A DNA stretch of 64,000 nt, from NCBI GenBank assembly GCA_963800395.1, contig CAWDBD010000002.1, positions 323,200 to 387,199 of the forward strand. The letters run 5' to 3'. The first letter of the stretch is position 1; the number at the start of each line of letters is the position of its first letter. A model generated the notes under the pieces. It ran no database searches. It saw nothing but the letters and a program-made list of their open reading frames with translations, and was not told where the DNA came from. The position numbers were made by a program, and so were the translations under genes. Source of the stretch: DASSBG01 sp963800395. Lineage in GTDB: Bacteria; Pseudomonadota; Gammaproteobacteria; Xanthomonadales; Rhodanobacteraceae. Shown here piece by piece: positions 45,191 through 53,977 of the stretch.

Positions 45191-46537
45191 TCAGGCGACC
45201 TGCTGATCCTCGCCGCTGGCCACCCGTCCGCGCAGCGAGTTGCTCATCGCCTCGGTGATCAGGACGTCGACGAATTGGCCGATCATGCGCTTGTCGCCGG
45301 GGAAATTGACGAAACGCATGTTCTCCGTACGGCCGGTCATTTCACGTTCGCTCTTCTTGCTGGTGCCTTCTACAAGCACGCTCTGCGTGGTACCCACCAT
45401 GGCTTGGCCGATCCTGCTGGCGTTGCTGCTGATGGCCCGTTGCAAGCGTTGCAGACGCTCGCGCTTGACTGAATCGGGTGTGTCATCGGGCAGGTTGGCC
45501 GCCGGTGTTCCCGGGCGTTGCGAGTAGATGAATGAAAAGCTCTGGTCGAAGCCGATATCTTCAATCAGTTGCATGGTCTTCTCGAAGTCGCTGTCCGTTT
45601 CACCCGGAAAGCCGACGATGAAATCCGAACTGACCGAGATGTCCGGGCGTGCCTGACGCAGCTTGCGGATTCGCTGCTTGTACTCCAGTGCCGTGTAGCC
45701 GCGTTTCATGGCGCTGAGGATACGGTCCGAGCCGGCCTGCACCGGCAGGTGCAGATAGTTGGCCAGCTTGGGCACGTTGGCGTAGGCCTCGATCAGCGAG
45801 TCGGAGAACTCGACCGGGTGCGAGGTGGTGAAGCGAATGCGGCCGATGCCGTCGATCTCGGCAATGGCATGGATCAGCAGTGCCAGATCGGCCACGCCAC
45901 CGTCGAACATGGGTCCGCGGTAGGCGTTGACGTTCTGTCCCAGCAGGTTGACTTCGCGGACACCCTGTTCGGCCAGTACCGCCACTTCGCCGAGGACATC
46001 GTCGAATGGGCGGCTGATCTCCTCGCCGCGGGTGTAGGGCACCACGCAGTAGGAGCAATACTTGGAGCAGCCTTCCATGATCGACACGAAGGCAGTCGGT
46101 CCTTCGGCGCGGGGCTCGGGCAGGTTGTCGAATTTCTCGATTTCCGGAAATTCGATATCGATCTGCGGCTGGCCGCTGTCGCGCCTGGCTTCGATCATCT
46201 CCGGCAGGCGGTGCAGTGTCTGCGGCCCGAACACCAGGTCCACGAAGGGCGCTCGCTTGACCAGCGCCTCGCCTTCCTGGCTGGCCACGCAGCCACCCAC
46301 GCCAATCACGAGCTTGTCGTTCTTTGCCTTGAGCTGCTTCCAGCGGCCCAATTGACTGAATACCTTTTCCTGCGCCTTTTCGCGAATGGAGCAGGTATTG
46401 ATCAGGATCACGTCGGCGTCGGAGGCCGAGTCGGTGATCTCCAGGCCGTGCGAGGCCTTCAGCACGTCAACCATTCGGGCTGAATCGTACTCGTTCATCT
46501 GGCAACCGTGGGTCTTGATAAAAAGCTTGCCGCTCAT
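45191..46537 (-). CDS. miaB: tRNA-2-methylthio-N6-dimethylallyladenosine synthase
   Basis: Radical-SAM methylthiotransferase acting on i6A37 in tRNA. The 448-residue protein has the auxiliary-cluster cysteines Cys12, Cys49 and Cys83, the radical-SAM triad Cys157/Cys161/Cys164 (CSKYCSYC), and a C-terminal TRAM domain (LVEGTSKKSEREMTGRTENMRFVNF). Length is normal. In many Gammaproteobacteria it lies directly upstream of phoH-ybeY-corC; here the exporter operon separates them. Confidence 0.97.
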   Translation of the reverse strand: MSGKLFIKTHGCQMNEYDSARMVDVLKASHGLEITDSASDADVILINTCSIREKAQEKVFSQLGRWKQLKAKNDKLVIGVGGCVASQEGEALVKRAPFVDLVFGPQTLHRLPEMIEARRDSGQPQIDIEFPEIEKFDNLPEPRAEGPTAFVSIMEGCSKYCSYCVVPYTRGEEISRPFDDVLGEVAVLAEQGVREVNLLGQNVNAYRGPMFDGGVADLALLIHAIAEIDGIGRIRFTTSHPVEFSDSLIEAYANVPKLANYLHLPVQAGSDRILSAMKRGYTALEYKQRIRKLRQARPDISVSSDFIVGFPGETDSDFEKTMQLIEDIGFDQSFSFIYSQRPGTPAANLPDDTPDSVKRERLQRLQRAISSNASRIGQAMVGTTQSVLVEGTSKKSEREMTGRTENMRFVNFPGDKRMIGQFVDVLITEAMSNSLRGRVASGEDQQVA

Positions 46538-46624
46538 GGTCTTGCGCCAAATAATCAGGAACAGTCGGCCAGTGTATCAGCAAAGGCAGGTTTCTTGTGT
46601 CCGGCGGCGGATTTGATGCCCGTT

Positions 46625-46677
46625 TTGCAAGTCACATGACTTGGGATTAAGATCGGGAAACTGTGAAGTCCATCACG
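46625..46677 (+). promoter_or_regulatory. Candidate sigma-70 promoter with CRP/Clp-like site
   Basis: TTGCAA (46625-46630) and TAAGAT (46648-46653) are spaced by 17 bp. A CRP/Clp-like site TGTGA-N6-TCACG (46662-46677), matching 9 of 10 consensus bases, lies just downstream of the -10, where binding would be expected to block rather than activate. It precedes the secreted-protein gene at 46728. Confidence 0.45.
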
Positions 46678-46727
46678 GTTTCAGGGGTTACCGCCGTTAA
46701 ACGGCATTTCTTTCAGGAGAGCATTTC

Positions 46728-47246
46728 ATGTTCAGGGCGAGATTTTGCTTGAAAACAATCGTCGCATTGCTGTTTGCGTTGCTGGCCGGTACTGTCATGG
46801 CGCAAAGCAGCCCGCCCTATACCGTGACTCTCGGGCTGCAGTCCGTCAATCCCAGTCCGGCACCGGTCAATCAGCCGATCCACATCGTGCCGATCGTGCA
46901 GCCACAAGGCAACACCAACAGCACATTGCCCACGGGCATCGTGGAGGTGGGTATCTACAATGGCCCGGCGAGCACGCTTGCACTGGTCACCTCCTGCAAT
47001 GTGCCGCTGAACAACCTTGCTGCGGGTTGCGATGTGACCCTGAACCAGGTGGACAAGTACGAGATCATGCTCCACTACCCGGGCGACGCCAATTTCCAGT
47101 CGACCTACTCGGCCAAGACCAAGCTGCATGTCTACGATGGCTCCCGGACCAACAAGGTACCCGCACTCGGTTATCCGGCCTTGCTCTTGCTGGGATTGCT
47201 GATGCTGCTTGCGGCGATGAAATTCGTGCGTCGACGCACGGATTGA
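46728..47246 (+). CDS. Secreted Ig-like protein with VPAL/IPTL-type sorting tail
   Basis: A 172-residue protein with a signal peptide ending TVMAQ, a beta-rich domain (about 28-135) like a bacterial Ig repeat (HYPGDANFQSTYSAKT is typical of Big_3-like folds), and a C-terminus built as VPALGYPALLLLGLLMLLAAMKFVRRR: short motif, membrane helix, basic cluster. That tripartite tail resembles IPTL-CTERM and related sorting signals. An AGGAG ribosome binding site lies 8 bases before the ATG, and a 13-bp palindrome (46693-46705) in the leader. Confidence 0.8.
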   Translation: MFRARFCLKTIVALLFALLAGTVMAQSSPPYTVTLGLQSVNPSPAPVNQPIHIVPIVQPQGNTNSTLPTGIVEVGIYNGPASTLALVTSCNVPLNNLAAGCDVTLNQVDKYEIMLHYPGDANFQSTYSAKTKLHVYDGSRTNKVPALGYPALLLLGLLMLLAAMKFVRRRTD

Positions 47247-47294
47247 CCCCGGCTCCACTTGTGTGCCGGAGCAAGCTGGGCGACACTGTCGGCC

Positions 47295-48284
47295 ATGGCC
47301 CTGCTTCCGCTTGAAAAAACCAGTTTCATCAAATACATGAGTCCTGTTCTTGCGATCGGACTTGTGCTGGTCATGCTTGTGCCCGGCACCGTCCGTGCCA
47401 GCGGCACGTGGAAATGCACCACGGCCGACGGTGGCGTGGCCTACGTCAACAACCATCGCTCGGACTACAGCCACTGCAAGGCGATTTCGGTACCCGCTTC
47501 CGGACCCGCTTCCGGCCTGAGTACAGCGTCGCCAAAAAGACCCACAGCCGGCGCCTGGCAGTACCACGAAAGCCGTGCCGACGAACAGCCGCCTGCCGCG
47601 CCGAAAGCGGCCGCGAAACACAAGTCGGGCACGCGTATCGTCAAGGGTGCGGTCTATCGTATCCGACGCAAGGACGGGGTCAGCGAGTACACCAACATCC
47701 GGCCTCGGGGTCATGGCAAGGGCGTGTCGCTGCTGTTTCACTACATTGCCACCTGTCGTGCATGCGACGTGCATTCGGATACCGACTGGGCCACTGTACC
47801 GCTGAAACTGGGCAAGTACGCGGCGCAGATCAGCAAGGCGGCAAGCGACTTCGGCGTGGACCGGAGCCTGTTGCGGGCGCTGATTCATGCCGAGTCCGGT
47901 TTTGACCCGCAGGCGCTGTCGCACAAGGGTGCGCAGGGCCTGACCCAGTTGATGCCGGCAACGGCGGCCGAGATGGGGGTGAGCAATGCCTTTGATCCCG
48001 GCCAGAACATTCGCGGCGGTGCGCGTTACCTGGCCAGCCTGCTGAAAACCTTCAAGGGTGATGCTCGTCTGGCGACCGCCGCCTACAACGCCGGAGCGGC
48101 GGCCGTGCGCAAATACGGCGGGGTGCCACCCTATGCGGAGACCCGTGTTTATGTGGATCGGGTCGGCCTGCTTGCCCGGCGCTATCGTGCCGCAGGCAGC
48201 GCTATTGTCTCCGCACCAGCACAGATGGACGTCAGCACAGCCGCTGTGCGCCAGGGACCCTCGGGCCAGGGTCCCTCGGGCTAG
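47295..48284 (+). CDS. Lytic transglycosylase with DUF4124-like N-terminus
   Basis: Cleaves peptidoglycan glycan strands in the periplasm. The protein (329 residues from ATG 47295) has a membrane/signal segment, a DUF4124-like part (GTWKCTTADGGVAYVNN), a variable linker, and an SLT domain with catalytic Glu in HAESGFDPQALSHKGAQGLTQLMPATAAEMG and the AYNAGAAAVRKYGGVPPYAET end. A second ATG at 47337 would also leave a signal peptide. The tail RQGPSGQGPSG is a short repeat. Convergent with the protease gene; a stem ACGGGCT/AGCCCGT (48324-48342) lies at the junction. Confidence 0.92.
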   Translation: MALLPLEKTSFIKYMSPVLAIGLVLVMLVPGTVRASGTWKCTTADGGVAYVNNHRSDYSHCKAISVPASGPASGLSTASPKRPTAGAWQYHESRADEQPPAAPKAAAKHKSGTRIVKGAVYRIRRKDGVSEYTNIRPRGHGKGVSLLFHYIATCRACDVHSDTDWATVPLKLGKYAAQISKAASDFGVDRSLLRALIHAESGFDPQALSHKGAQGLTQLMPATAAEMGVSNAFDPGQNIRGGARYLASLLKTFKGDARLATAAYNAGAAAVRKYGGVPPYAETRVYVDRVGLLARRYRAAGSAIVSAPAQMDVSTAAVRQGPSGQGPSG

Positions 48285-48333
48285 GACCCGCTGATCAAGC
48301 CGGGTGCAGGTGGCATCACAGCCACGGGCTGCG

Positions 48334-49536
48334 TCAGCCCGTCGTTGGCGCCGCCGCCAGGTTCTGGCCGGTGGCAGGGCGTTGCGCCAGTTCCAGGCTG
48401 ATATTCAGGGGTGATCCGTTGCGCAGCCCGCTCAGGCTGATTGTCGTGCCGGGCTTCATGGTCGCCTCATGGGCCAGCAGGTAACCGGGGCTGGGTATGG
48501 GCTGGCCATCCATGCGCAGCAGAATGTCGCCGCGCTGCAAGCCGGCCTTGGCCGCCGGGCTTCCGGGATAGACGTTGACCACAAGAACGCCGCGTGTCGG
48601 CAATGGCTGGCCACTGTTGATGTCCGCAGTCACCGCACGATAGTCCGCGCCGATCCAGCCCCGGGTCACCATGCCGTGCTGGATGATCTGATCCATCACC
48701 ACCTTGGCCGTACCCACCGGAATGGCGAAACCGATGCCTTCGGCGCCGCTGCGACGGCCCAGCATGGCGGTGTTGATGCCAACCAGCTCGCCCTCGGCAT
48801 TGATCAGGGCGCCGCCGGAATTGCCCGAGTTGATCGCGGCGTCGGTCTGGATGAAGTTCTCGTAGGTAGAGGTATTGAGCTGTCGCTGCAGCCCGCTGAC
48901 GATACCCATGGTGACCGTCTGGCCGATGCCGAAGGGGTTGCCTATGGCCAGTACCACGTCGCCCACCCTGAGCGGTTGATCGTGGGCTATCGAGATCGAG
49001 GGCAGGTCTTTTGCGCTGATCTTGAGTACGGCCAGGTCGGTCAGGGCATCGGTGCCCACGACCTTGGCATGGGCCACGCGATTGTCATACAGCAACACCT
49101 GAATGTCGTCAGCGCCAGCAATGACGTGATTGTTGGTCAATACATAACCATCGGCGCTGAATATCACCCCGGAGCCCAGGCTTTGCTCACGGCGCTGATA
49201 GGCCGGACCGAACGGGATACCACCGAACAGTCGCTGCATCAGCGGGTCAGGGTAGAGCCGCACGCGTCGTTCGGTGATCACCTTGTTGGCGTAGATATTG
49301 ACCACCGCCGGAGCAGCCCTTTCGACTGCGACGGCATACGAGGCGGGTGCTGTTGCAAGTGGCCTGTCAGCCTCGGCAGGCGCCGCCGCTTGCGGCACGG
49401 GGGCATGCGTCAGACCGAGCCGCTGGCGCAGCGTTTCGCTTGCCGATGGCCAGAAAAGGCCAATGACAAAGGCGAGCGCCAGGCCAATGATGGCGAACTG
49501 CAGAATGAAGGCCAGCGTGCGGGAAATGCGGTGCAT
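48334..49536 (-). CDS. DegS/AlgW-type periplasmic serine protease
   Basis: Membrane-anchored HtrA-family protease; DegS and AlgW cleave anti-sigma factors during envelope stress. The 400-residue protein has one N-terminal membrane helix (about 8-28), a trypsin-like domain with His137 (TNNHVIAG), Asp167 (TDLAVLKI) and Ser240 (INSGNSGGAL), and a single PDZ domain (about 290-380, GVLVVNVYPGSPAAKAGLQRGDILL). One PDZ and no cleaved signal separate it from DegP/DegQ. Divergent from petABC. Confidence 0.93.
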   Translation of the reverse strand: MHRISRTLAFILQFAIIGLALAFVIGLFWPSASETLRQRLGLTHAPVPQAAAPAEADRPLATAPASYAVAVERAAPAVVNIYANKVITERRVRLYPDPLMQRLFGGIPFGPAYQRREQSLGSGVIFSADGYVLTNNHVIAGADDIQVLLYDNRVAHAKVVGTDALTDLAVLKISAKDLPSISIAHDQPLRVGDVVLAIGNPFGIGQTVTMGIVSGLQRQLNTSTYENFIQTDAAINSGNSGGALINAEGELVGINTAMLGRRSGAEGIGFAIPVGTAKVVMDQIIQHGMVTRGWIGADYRAVTADINSGQPLPTRGVLVVNVYPGSPAAKAGLQRGDILLRMDGQPIPSPGYLLAHEATMKPGTTISLSGLRNGSPLNISLELAQRPATGQNLAAAPTTG

Positions 49537-49561
49537 ACGGGGGATAATTTGCTGAAGTGGA

Positions 49562-49590
49562 TTGTGCGCCGCTGGCGCTGTCGCTACACT
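49562..49590 (+). promoter_or_regulatory. Candidate petABC promoter
   Basis: TTGTGC (49562-49567) and TACACT (49585-49590), 17-bp spacing, about 225 bp upstream of petA. The match is moderate (3/6 and 4/6). If used, the leader would be long and would include the hairpin at 49767-49813. No other gene is seen in 49537-49814. Confidence 0.3.
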
Positions 49591-49766
49591 ATCACGGTTT
49601 TGGGGGCGCTCTAAGCACCCTCCGATTGAATCCTTACCGGTGCCTCAACGGTTGGAAAGGCCCGCTTCTGCGGTGCAAGTCATGCCAGATTGATGTTCGT
49701 TTGGCTGCTTGGCGCGCCCAGGATCGAGTGTTTTCTTCTTGCTGATCCCCGGCTGGATTCAATCAG

Positions 49767-49813
49767 AGGCTCTCTTTTTGCACCTCCGGGGTATTCAGTT
49801 TTGCGGAGAGCCT
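49767..49813 (+). promoter_or_regulatory. Hairpin covering the petA ribosome binding site
   Basis: Arms AGGCTCTC (49767-49774) and GAGAGCCT (49806-49813) are a perfect 8-bp match. The right arm contains the petA Shine-Dalgarno purines and ends one base before the ATG at 49815. The loop contains CACCTCC, itself complementary to GGAG-type sequences. Folding would hide the start region. Confidence 0.55.
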
Positions 49814-49814
49814 G

Positions 49815-50414
49815 ATGGCGAACGATGACGTCAACCGCGGCAGACGCCGCTTTCTCACTGCCGGAACCGCCGTGGTCGGTGGCGCAGGAGTGATTGCGGC
49901 GGCTGTGCCGTTCATCAAGTCCTGGCAGCCCAGCGCCAGGGCACTGTCGGCCGGAGCACCGGTCACGGCAGATATCACCAAGATCGAAGCGGGCCAGATG
50001 GTGACCTACGCCTGGCGCGGTCTGCCGGTGTTCGTGGTGAACCGGACCAAGGCGCAGCTTGCCACCCTGGGCAAGGATAGCGACCGCCTGGTGGATCCGG
50101 ACAGTTCCAACAGCTCGCAGCAGCCCGAGTACGCCAAGAATCAATACCGCTCCATCAAGCCGGAATGGCTGGTGGTCATCGGCATTTGCACCCACCTCGG
50201 TTGCGTTCCGGATTATTTCGGAGAGATCAAGCCCGAACCCTTCGATCCTGACTGGGTGGGCGGTTTCTACTGCCCGTGCCACAAGTCGCGTTACGATCTG
50301 TCAGCGCGCGTTTTCCAGGGCGTGCCGGCGCCGGCCAACATGGTCGTTCCGCCATATCACTACGTCGACGACACCCACATCCAGATCGGCGTTGATCCGA
50401 AGGGAGCTGCATGA
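49815..50414 (+). CDS. petA: Ubiquinol-cytochrome c reductase Rieske iron-sulfur subunit
   Basis: Carries the [2Fe-2S] cluster of the bc1 complex. The 199-residue protein has a twin-arginine type N-terminus (RGRRRFLTAGTAV), one membrane helix, and the cluster ligands Cys125/His127 (CTHLGC) and Cys153/His156 (CPCH), with Cys130 and Cys155 forming the usual disulfide. First gene of petABC; it overlaps petB by 4 bp. Its ribosome binding site is inside a predicted hairpin. Confidence 0.97.
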   Translation: MANDDVNRGRRRFLTAGTAVVGGAGVIAAAVPFIKSWQPSARALSAGAPVTADITKIEAGQMVTYAWRGLPVFVVNRTKAQLATLGKDSDRLVDPDSSNSSQQPEYAKNQYRSIKPEWLVVIGICTHLGCVPDYFGEIKPEPFDPDWVGGFYCPCHKSRYDLSARVFQGVPAPANMVVPPYHYVDDTHIQIGVDPKGAA

Positions 50415-51694
50415 TGGCCAGGGTATTTTCCTCAATCGGCAACTGGGTCAATGAACGGGCGCCCGGGCTTGTGCCGATGTATCGCAAGCACATGACGGAG
50501 TATTACGCGCCCAAGAACTTCAATTTCATGTACTACATGGGCTCCCTGGCAATGGTGGTTCTGGTCAACCAGATTCTCACCGGTATCTTCCTGACCATGA
50601 ATTACAACCCGAGTGCGGCGGGCGCTTTCGCATCGGTCGAATACATCATGCGCGACGTGCAGTGGGGCTGGCTGATCCGCTACATGCACACCACCGGCGC
50701 ATCGATGTTCTTCGTGGTGATCTACCTGCACATGTTTCGCGGCTTCATGTATGGCTCGTACAAGAAACCGCGCGAGCTGGTGTGGTTGTTGGGCATGGTG
50801 CTGTTCCTGGCGCTGATGGCCGAGGCCTTCATGGGCTACGTCCTGCCCTGGGGCAATATGTCGTTCTGGGGCGCCAAGGTAATCATTTCCCTGTTCGGGG
50901 CGATTCCCTGGGTGGGCGATACCCTGGTGACCTGGATCATGGGCAACTTCCATCCCGGTGATGCCACCCTGAACCGCTTCTTCGCGCTGCACGTGATCGC
51001 GCTGCCGCTGGTGCTCCTGCTTCTTGTGGTACTGCATCTGGGAGCCTTGCACGAAGTGGGTTCCAACAACCCGGATGGCGTGGACATCAAGAAGAAAAAG
51101 GGCGAGGACGGCAAACCACTCGATGGCATTCCGTTCCACCCGTACTACACGGTCAAGGACCTGTTCGGAGTAGGTTTCTTCCTGGTCATCTGTGCCTTCA
51201 TCATCTTCTATGCACCCAGCCTGGGTGGCTGGTTCCTGGAGCATGACAACTATATTCCGGCCAACAATCTGGTGACACCTCAGCACATCAAGCCGGTATG
51301 GTATTTCACGCCGTTCTACGCCATTTTGCGGGCGATACCGGACAAGTTGTTCGGCGTCATCGCGCTGTTTACAAGCGTGCTGCTGCCCTTCTTCATGCCG
51401 TGGATTGATCGTGGCCACGTCAGGTCGATTCGATACCGCGGGATGGGCTACAAGCTTGCCCTGATCTGCCTGGTCCTTGCCTTCTTCGCCCTGGGTGCCA
51501 TGGGTGCAGGTGTCACAGCCGAGAAGATTCCCGAGTGGTTCGGTGCCGGCGTGGACGTAACGACCTGGGAAAATGCCTGGGGCCGCTTCTGGACCGTCGT
51601 CTACTTCGGCTTCTTCGCGTTTGTCTGGGCCTATACATTCTTTGGCTGGGAAAAAACCAAGCCGGTTCCGGAACGGGTGACTACGCATGATTAA
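50411..51694 (+). CDS. petB: Ubiquinol-cytochrome c reductase cytochrome b
   Basis: Heme b subunit of the bc1 complex with quinol-oxidising and quinone-reducing sites. The 427-residue protein has eight or so membrane helices, heme-ligand His pairs in RYMHTTGASMFFVVIYLHMFR and the FFALHVIALPLVLLLLVVLHLG region, and the Q-site PxWY motif as KPVWYFTPFYAILR. ATG at 50414 is an equally possible start, with GGGAG 7 bases before it. It overlaps petC by 8 bp. Confidence 0.97.
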   Translation: MMARVFSSIGNWVNERAPGLVPMYRKHMTEYYAPKNFNFMYYMGSLAMVVLVNQILTGIFLTMNYNPSAAGAFASVEYIMRDVQWGWLIRYMHTTGASMFFVVIYLHMFRGFMYGSYKKPRELVWLLGMVLFLALMAEAFMGYVLPWGNMSFWGAKVIISLFGAIPWVGDTLVTWIMGNFHPGDATLNRFFALHVIALPLVLLLLVVLHLGALHEVGSNNPDGVDIKKKKGEDGKPLDGIPFHPYYTVKDLFGVGFFLVICAFIIFYAPSLGGWFLEHDNYIPANNLVTPQHIKPVWYFTPFYAILRAIPDKLFGVIALFTSVLLPFFMPWIDRGHVRSIRYRGMGYKLALICLVLAFFALGAMGAGVTAEKIPEWFGAGVDVTTWENAWGRFWTVVYFGFFAFVWAYTFFGWEKTKPVPERVTTHD

Positions 51695-52430
51695 GCAAGT
51701 ACTCAAGAGCACAGTTCTGGCCTTCGTTGTGCTGGCGATGTCGAATGCCGCGGCCGCTGCGGAGGGCGGAAACCTGCAGCAGGCGCACACCAACATGCGC
51801 GACATAGCCGGCTTGCAGCACGGTGCCAAGTTGTTCATGAACTACTGTTCGGGTTGCCACTCGCTGAAGTATCTGCGCTATTCGCGCATGGCCAGCGACC
51901 TGCACCTGAGCAAGCAGGAGGTCATGGAAAATCTCGCCTTCACCGATGCCAAGTTCCAGGAGCCGATTGTCTCGGCCATGCCGGCCGCCGATGCGGCCAA
52001 GTGGTTTGGCAAGGCTCCGCCGGATCTGTCGCTGGAAGTACGCGCCAAGGGTGCGGACTGGGTCTACAGCTATCTGCACGGCTTCTATCTGGATCCGTCA
52101 CGCCCTGTGGGCTGGAACAACACCGTGTTCCCGAATGCCTCCATGCCCAACGTGCTGGTCTCGCTCCAGGGCGTACAGAAGCAGGTCAAGGAAGAGGGTG
52201 GGGAAAGCGGTCAGGAGAAGGTCGAGAAGCTGGAACTGGCGCAGCCCGGCAGCATGACGCCGGCCCAGTTCGACAACGCGGTTCGTGACCTGACCGGATT
52301 TCTGCAATATGCTGCTGAACCGGCAGCAATGAAACGCACCAGCATGGGTGTTTGGGTGATTCTCTATCTGGCGCTGTTCACTTTGCTGGCGTACTTCCTG
52401 AAGAAAGAGTTCTGGAAGGACGTGCATTGA
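51687..52430 (+). CDS. petC: Cytochrome c1 subunit of the bc1 complex
   Basis: Passes electrons from the Rieske protein to soluble cytochrome c. The 247-residue protein has a signal peptide (about 1-25), the heme c motif CSGCH (54-58), a likely Met ligand in IVSAMPAADAAKWFGKAPPDLS, and a C-terminal membrane anchor (GVWVILYLALFTLLAYFLKKEFW). Completes the petABC operon; sspA follows 54 bp later, as in many Beta- and Gammaproteobacteria. Confidence 0.97.
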   Translation: MIKQVLKSTVLAFVVLAMSNAAAAAEGGNLQQAHTNMRDIAGLQHGAKLFMNYCSGCHSLKYLRYSRMASDLHLSKQEVMENLAFTDAKFQEPIVSAMPAADAAKWFGKAPPDLSLEVRAKGADWVYSYLHGFYLDPSRPVGWNNTVFPNASMPNVLVSLQGVQKQVKEEGGESGQEKVEKLELAQPGSMTPAQFDNAVRDLTGFLQYAAEPAAMKRTSMGVWVILYLALFTLLAYFLKKEFWKDVH

Positions 52431-52484
52431 TGCACTGATGAGGCCGGAGGACCGGCCTTGCAACACCCGACGCTGGGGAAGCAC

Positions 52485-53108
52485 ATGGTACAAAACACAC
52501 GACTGCGTACGATCCTGACCTTGTATTCGGCCGAAGACAGTGTGCAGTGCCATCGAGTGCGCATGGTACTGGCGGCCAAAGGCGTCAGCTATGATCGCAT
52601 GGTGGTTGACGGTGCCAAGCCGCCAAGGGAGATGGTCGAGCTCAATCCCTACGCCAGCTTGCCGACCATGGTCGATCGCGATCTGGTGCTGTACGACCCC
52701 GGCGTGATCTGCGAGTACATCGACGAGCGCTACCCGCATCCGCCCCTGATGCCGGTCGACCCGTTGTCCCGTGCACGCCTGCGCCTGGCGGTGGTGCGGA
52801 TTGAGCAGGAATGGCTTCCGCTGATCGACACCATCCAGGCCGGTGGTCGAACTGCCGAACCGGCAAGACGGCACTTCAACGAGGCCTTGCTGGCGGCGGT
52901 GCCGCTATTCAAGGCAGCGACCTTCTTTCTCGGCAATGAGGTCAGTCTGGCTGATTGCATGGTGGCGCCAATCATCTGGCGCTTGCACGCGCTCGATATC
53001 AAGCTGCCGCGCAAGGCAAAGGCCATTGGCGACTATGGCGAGCGCATTTTCCGCAGTGAAGGATTCTCGCGCAGCCTGACCGCTCAGGAACGGACTTTGC
53101 GCGAATGA
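52485..53108 (+). CDS. sspA: Stringent starvation protein A
   Basis: RNA polymerase-associated regulator with a glutathione-transferase fold, active in stress responses. The 207-residue protein has the N-terminal thioredoxin-like domain (LTLYSAEDSVQCHRVRMVLAAKGV, ELNPYASLPTMVDRDLVLYDPGVICEYIDERYPHPPLMP) and an all-helical C-terminal domain. I chose ATG at 52485, after GGGGAAG, not TTG at 52458. It overlaps sspB by 4 bp. Confidence 0.95.
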   Translation: MVQNTRLRTILTLYSAEDSVQCHRVRMVLAAKGVSYDRMVVDGAKPPREMVELNPYASLPTMVDRDLVLYDPGVICEYIDERYPHPPLMPVDPLSRARLRLAVVRIEQEWLPLIDTIQAGGRTAEPARRHFNEALLAAVPLFKAATFFLGNEVSLADCMVAPIIWRLHALDIKLPRKAKAIGDYGERIFRSEGFSRSLTAQERTLRE

Positions 53109-53563
53109 GCAATGACCTGTCCATGAGCTCATCACGCCCTTACATGCTGCGGGCCATGTATCAGTGGATTGTCGACAACGACCACACACCCTATCTGCTG
53201 GTCGACGCCGAGCATGTGGGTGTCGAGGTGCCGCCGCAGACAGTCAAGGACGGCAAGGTGGTATTGAACCTGGCGCCGCAGGCCATTTCCGGCATGGACA
53301 TGGGCAATGAGGAGATCGTCTTTCTGACCCGTTTCTCCGGTGCCAGCATGCGTGTTCGTGTTCCCGTCGCCGCAGCCCAGGCCATCTATGCCCAGGAGAC
53401 AGGGCAGGGCATGATGTTCCAGGATGAGGACCCGGCGCTGACCACCAATCCGGAGCCGGCTGCAGCCGATCAGTCATCGCCCGATGATGGTGCTGAGCAG
53501 GAGCCGGCGTCGCATTCGGACAGGCCCGCTCGCGGGGCACCCCATTTGCGTATCATCAAGTAA
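53105..53563 (+). CDS. sspB: ClpXP adaptor SspB
   Basis: Delivers ssrA-tagged proteins to ClpXP. The 152-residue protein has the substrate-binding domain (SRPYMLRAMYQWIVDNDHTPYLLVDA, GNEEIVFLTRFSG), an acidic flexible linker (about 108-140), and the ClpX-binding tail APHLRIIK at the extreme C-terminus. Start overlaps the sspA stop. Its 3' end overlaps the convergent DUF3301 gene by 8 bp. Confidence 0.96.
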   Translation: MSNDLSMSSSRPYMLRAMYQWIVDNDHTPYLLVDAEHVGVEVPPQTVKDGKVVLNLAPQAISGMDMGNEEIVFLTRFSGASMRVRVPVAAAQAIYAQETGQGMMFQDEDPALTTNPEPAAADQSSPDDGAEQEPASHSDRPARGAPHLRIIK

Positions 53564-53879
53564 GTGCCCGGGCATCGCCAGTTGACGGCAGCGACCAGCT
53601 CAGCAAGCGATTGCCCGCCATGCGCAGGCTGCCCGGCAGGCGGTCCTGGCCATTGCTGCTGACCTCGAAGCCATAGTCGCGCTGTATCTGCCAGCCTTGG
53701 CCTGGCCGGTGCCCGAGCGTCAATCGTTTCAGCGATACGGTCTGGTCCAGCAGCTGCAGCCGGGCCGAGCCACACAGGCGAGTGGCGTGCTCGCGCGCCT
53801 GCTCGCGGGCACCCAGTGCCGCGTGCCAGATGGCGACAATGGCCAGCAAGATCAGAAGTGGGAGAAGGTATTCCGGCAT
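53556..53879 (-). CDS. DUF3301 family protein
   Basis: A 107-residue protein with one N-terminal membrane helix (LLPLLILLAIVAIWHAAL) and a C-terminal domain with CGSARLQLLDQTVSLKRL and RRDYGFEVSSNGQDR-like WQIQRDYGFEVSSNG, the DUF3301 pattern. Function unknown. Convergent with sspB and divergent from the FHA gene. The 62 bp before the FHA ORF are the likely shared promoter region. Confidence 0.85.
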   Translation of the reverse strand: MPEYLLPLLILLAIVAIWHAALGAREQAREHATRLCGSARLQLLDQTVSLKRLTLGHRPGQGWQIQRDYGFEVSSNGQDRLPGSLRMAGNRLLSWSLPSTGDARALT

Positions 53880-53977
53880 GGCGTTAGCAAGAGATCTGTG
53901 AAATGTGCAGCACTTGGTGACATGGCAGCCTGTCGTTAACTATGATGGACGAACGGGCGAGGAGTGGGGGTGAAGGG

